Of a stretch of DNA of 64,000 bases, positions 62,482-64,000 are shown one piece after another. Location: contig NZ_JASNRC010000002.1 in assembly GCF_030411995.1 (NCBI RefSeq), forward strand, positions 124,001 through 188,000, given 5' to 3'. Every line of letters starts with the position of its first letter. Positions within the stretch are counted from its first letter, which is position 1. The position numbers and the translations under genes are program-made. Source of the DNA: Massilia sp. YIM B02769 (GTDB lineage: Bacteria; Pseudomonadota; Gammaproteobacteria; Burkholderiales; Burkholderiaceae_D). The notes under the pieces are model-generated. The model worked only from the letters and a program-made list of their open reading frames with translations. It made no database searches and had not been told where the DNA came from.

Positions 62482-63723
62482 TTATTTGCCTTCGCCGAGG
62501 AACATCTCTTGCAGGTCGTTGAGGAAGCGCTGGCCCAGTTCCGTTGGCTTGATCAACTTGAAGTCGCGGGTCAGCAAACCCTTGGCTTCGGCGGCGTCCA
62601 GGGCTTTCGAGATGGCGGTGATGCTCATGCCGGTGCGTTCGCCGAACAAATTCGGATCGAAGCCTTCGGTCAGGCGCAGGGTGTTGAGCATGAACTCGAA
62701 GCCCATGTCGGCGCGCGCGATCTCGTGCTCTTCCTGTACCGGGTTGCCGCGCTTCGCCGCTTCCATGAACGAGCCGGGCTGCTTGAAGCGCGCCTGGCGC
62801 AGGATACGGTGCGGGAACGACAACTTGGAGTGGGCGCCGGCGCCGATGCCGAGGTAGTCGCCGAAGTTCCAGTAATTCAGGTTGTGGCGTGCGCGCCGGC
62901 CCGGTTGGGCATAGGCCGAGACTTCGTAGTGCTCGTAGCCGGCGGCCGGCATGGTCGCGGCGATCATGTCCTGCATGTCGGCGCTGGCGTCGTCGTCGGG
63001 CAGGGTCGGCGGGTACTTGGCGAAGACCGTGTTCGGTTCCATCGTCAGGTGGTACAGCGACAAATGTGGCGGCGCGAACGACAGCGCGGTCTTCAGGTCA
63101 TGCTCGGCCTGCGCCAGGGTCTGCGAGGGCAACGCGTACATCAGGTCGAGGTTGAAGTTGTCGAAGGTGTTGTGCGCGATTTCCACCGCGCGCAGCGCTT
63201 CGCGCTCGTCGTGGATGCGGCCCAGGGCCTTCAGGTGCTCGCCGTTGAAACTCTGGATGCCGATCGACAGACGGTTGATGCCGCTCTCGCGGTACTGGCG
63301 GAATTTTTCGACTTCGAAGGTGCCGGGATTGGCTTCCATCGTGATCTCGGCGTCGAGTTCCAGAGGCAGCAGCGTGCGCAGGTCCGACATCAGGCGGTCC
63401 AGGCCGGCGGCCGACATCAGGCTCGGCGTGCCGCCGCCGATGAAGACCGTGTGGATGCGGCGGCCCCAGATCAGGGGCAGCGATTGCTCGAGGTCGAGGC
63501 GCAGCGCGTCGAGGTATTCCTTTTCCGGCAGCTCGCCTTTCGCCTCGTGCGAGTTGAAGTCGCAGTAGGGGCACTTGCGCACGCACCAGGGGAAGTGGAT
63601 GTAGAGCGAGAGCGGCGGCAGGGCCGTCAGGTTCAGGGAACCGGGCTGCAGGTATTGCAGGGCCGCCTGTGCCGGCGAACGTGCTTCGCCGAGGTTCACG
63701 CCGGCGACTTTGATCGGGATCAT
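62482..63723 (-). CDS. hemW: HemW-type radical SAM haem chaperone
   Basis: 413 residues. The radical SAM cluster motif CVRKCPYC (Cys47, Cys51, Cys54) is preceded by SLYIHFPW and followed by IGGGTPSLM, EANPGT and NRLSIGIQSF. The length and the lack of HemN-specific N-terminal residues indicate HemW (formerly YggW) rather than coproporphyrinogen oxidase HemN. HemW inserts haem into respiratory enzymes. Its ATG overlaps the rdgB stop (ATGA), the conserved rdgB-hemW pairing. Confidence 0.94.
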   Translation of the reverse strand: MIPIKVAGVNLGEARSPAQAALQYLQPGSLNLTALPPLSLYIHFPWCVRKCPYCDFNSHEAKGELPEKEYLDALRLDLEQSLPLIWGRRIHTVFIGGGTPSLMSAAGLDRLMSDLRTLLPLELDAEITMEANPGTFEVEKFRQYRESGINRLSIGIQSFNGEHLKALGRIHDEREALRAVEIAHNTFDNFNLDLMYALPSQTLAQAEHDLKTALSFAPPHLSLYHLTMEPNTVFAKYPPTLPDDDASADMQDMIAATMPAAGYEHYEVSAYAQPGRRARHNLNYWNFGDYLGIGAGAHSKLSFPHRILRQARFKQPGSFMEAAKRGNPVQEEHEIARADMGFEFMLNTLRLTEGFDPNLFGERTGMSITAISKALDAAEAKGLLTRDFKLIKPTELGQRFLNDLQEMFLGEGK

Positions 63724-64000
63724 TTCAGTTTCTCTACCAGTGCGCGCAGGGCCTGGCCGCGGTGCGATTGCGCGTTTTTCTCGGCGGGCGTGAGTTCGGC
63801 CGTGGTCTTTCCCAGCGCCGGGATCAGGAAGTGCGGGTCGTAGCCGAAGCCGTTGTCGCCGCGCGGGGTAGCGATGATTTCGCCGTCCCAGCGGCCATCG
63901 GCGATGATCGGCTGCGGGTCGTCGGCGTGGCGCACGTAGACCAGCACGCAGTAGTAATAGGCCGATTTGTCGGCTTTGTCGGCCAGGTCCGCGACCAGTT
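63720..64000 (-). CDS. rdgB: XTP/dITP diphosphatase RdgB (N-terminus off the window)
   Basis: The last 93 codons are present; the gene continues beyond the right edge. Recognisable C-terminal RdgB/HAM1 motifs are DGRWDGEII, GDNGFGYDPHFLIP (nucleobase pocket), and the final KNAQSHRGQALRAL. The enzyme removes deaminated purine triphosphates from the nucleotide pool. It is coupled to hemW by a four-base overlap. Confidence 0.95.
   Translation of the reverse strand, partial: LVADLADKADKSAYYYCVLVYVRHADDPQPIIADGRWDGEIIATPRGDNGFGYDPHFLIPALGKTTAELTPAEKNAQSHRGQALRALVEKLK

Overview
The window is high-GC, gene-dense DNA whose gene content fits a betaproteobacterium of the order Burkholderiales, most likely Oxalobacteraceae (Massilia/Telluria/Duganella type). 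The pointers are a PEP-CTERM protein, a clustered HexR-controlled Entner-Doudoroff pathway, a 'vgr-related' metallopeptidase with Hcp remnants, and dispersed palindromic repeats of the kind common in that family. This assignment is inference from gene content; there is no rRNA in the window. I see no tRNA, CRISPR array, prophage or intact insertion sequence.

Layout. 1-13 kb: the start of an NHL-repeat protein, a Tat-exported short-chain dehydrogenase, a 33-residue small protein, a PRC-barrel protein, the helicase HrpA divergent from ArgA, YggX, a DUF488 protein, two tandem paralogous membrane proteins of unknown function, a lipoprotein and RpiA. 13-21 kb: a MacAB-type exporter with separate ATPase and permease, an alpha/beta hydrolase, a VOC protein, a membrane-anchored XRE regulator, a BBE-type FAD oxidoreductase and an esterase. 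21-31 kb: a LytS/LytTR two-component pair, a class C beta-lactamase overlapping an acyltransferase, an orphan propeller-type sensor kinase and a chemotaxis receptor. 31-34 kb: an AT-richer accessory patch with secreted proteins, a type VI-associated metallopeptidase, the tail of an hcp gene, a short effector-like ORF and two duplicated two-helix membrane proteins that look like immunity genes.

34-44 kb is the sugar catabolism block: eda-edd, pgi, a gluconolactonase, zwf-hexR and a small phosphatase-like gene. HexR-like palindromes precede edd, pgi and zwf, so the local RpiR-family regulator probably controls all three units. A Tet(X)-like flavin monooxygenase and its divergent TetR regulator, with a tandem operator, sit between the gluconolactonase and zwf. 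44-54 kb: a hybrid histidine kinase, a MarR-GNAT fusion with its own operator, a PEP-CTERM protein, a serine hydrolase, a TonB-like protein, a GFA protein, a large beta-propeller lipoprotein, free-methionine-sulfoxide reductase and transaldolase. 54-61 kb: a complete AcrR-AcrAB-OprM-type multidrug efflux locus with divergent operators. 61-64 kb: an M28 peptidase, HemW and the end of RdgB.

A second layer is a family of short palindromic repeats at six intergenic sites (about 3.45, 10.3, 36.5, 53.2, 61.2 and 62.4 kb). They keep a fixed outer sequence (GTAGGGTGG at one end, CCACGCG at the other) around a stem that differs from copy to copy but remains self-complementary. A different inverted repeat lies at 17.4 kb. 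The most unusual items are the type VI effector/immunity remnant at 32.2-33.7 kb, the compensating repeat family, the duplicated membrane pair at 10.4-11.8 kb with a perfect palindrome upstream, and the Tet(X)-like module inside the glucose cluster.
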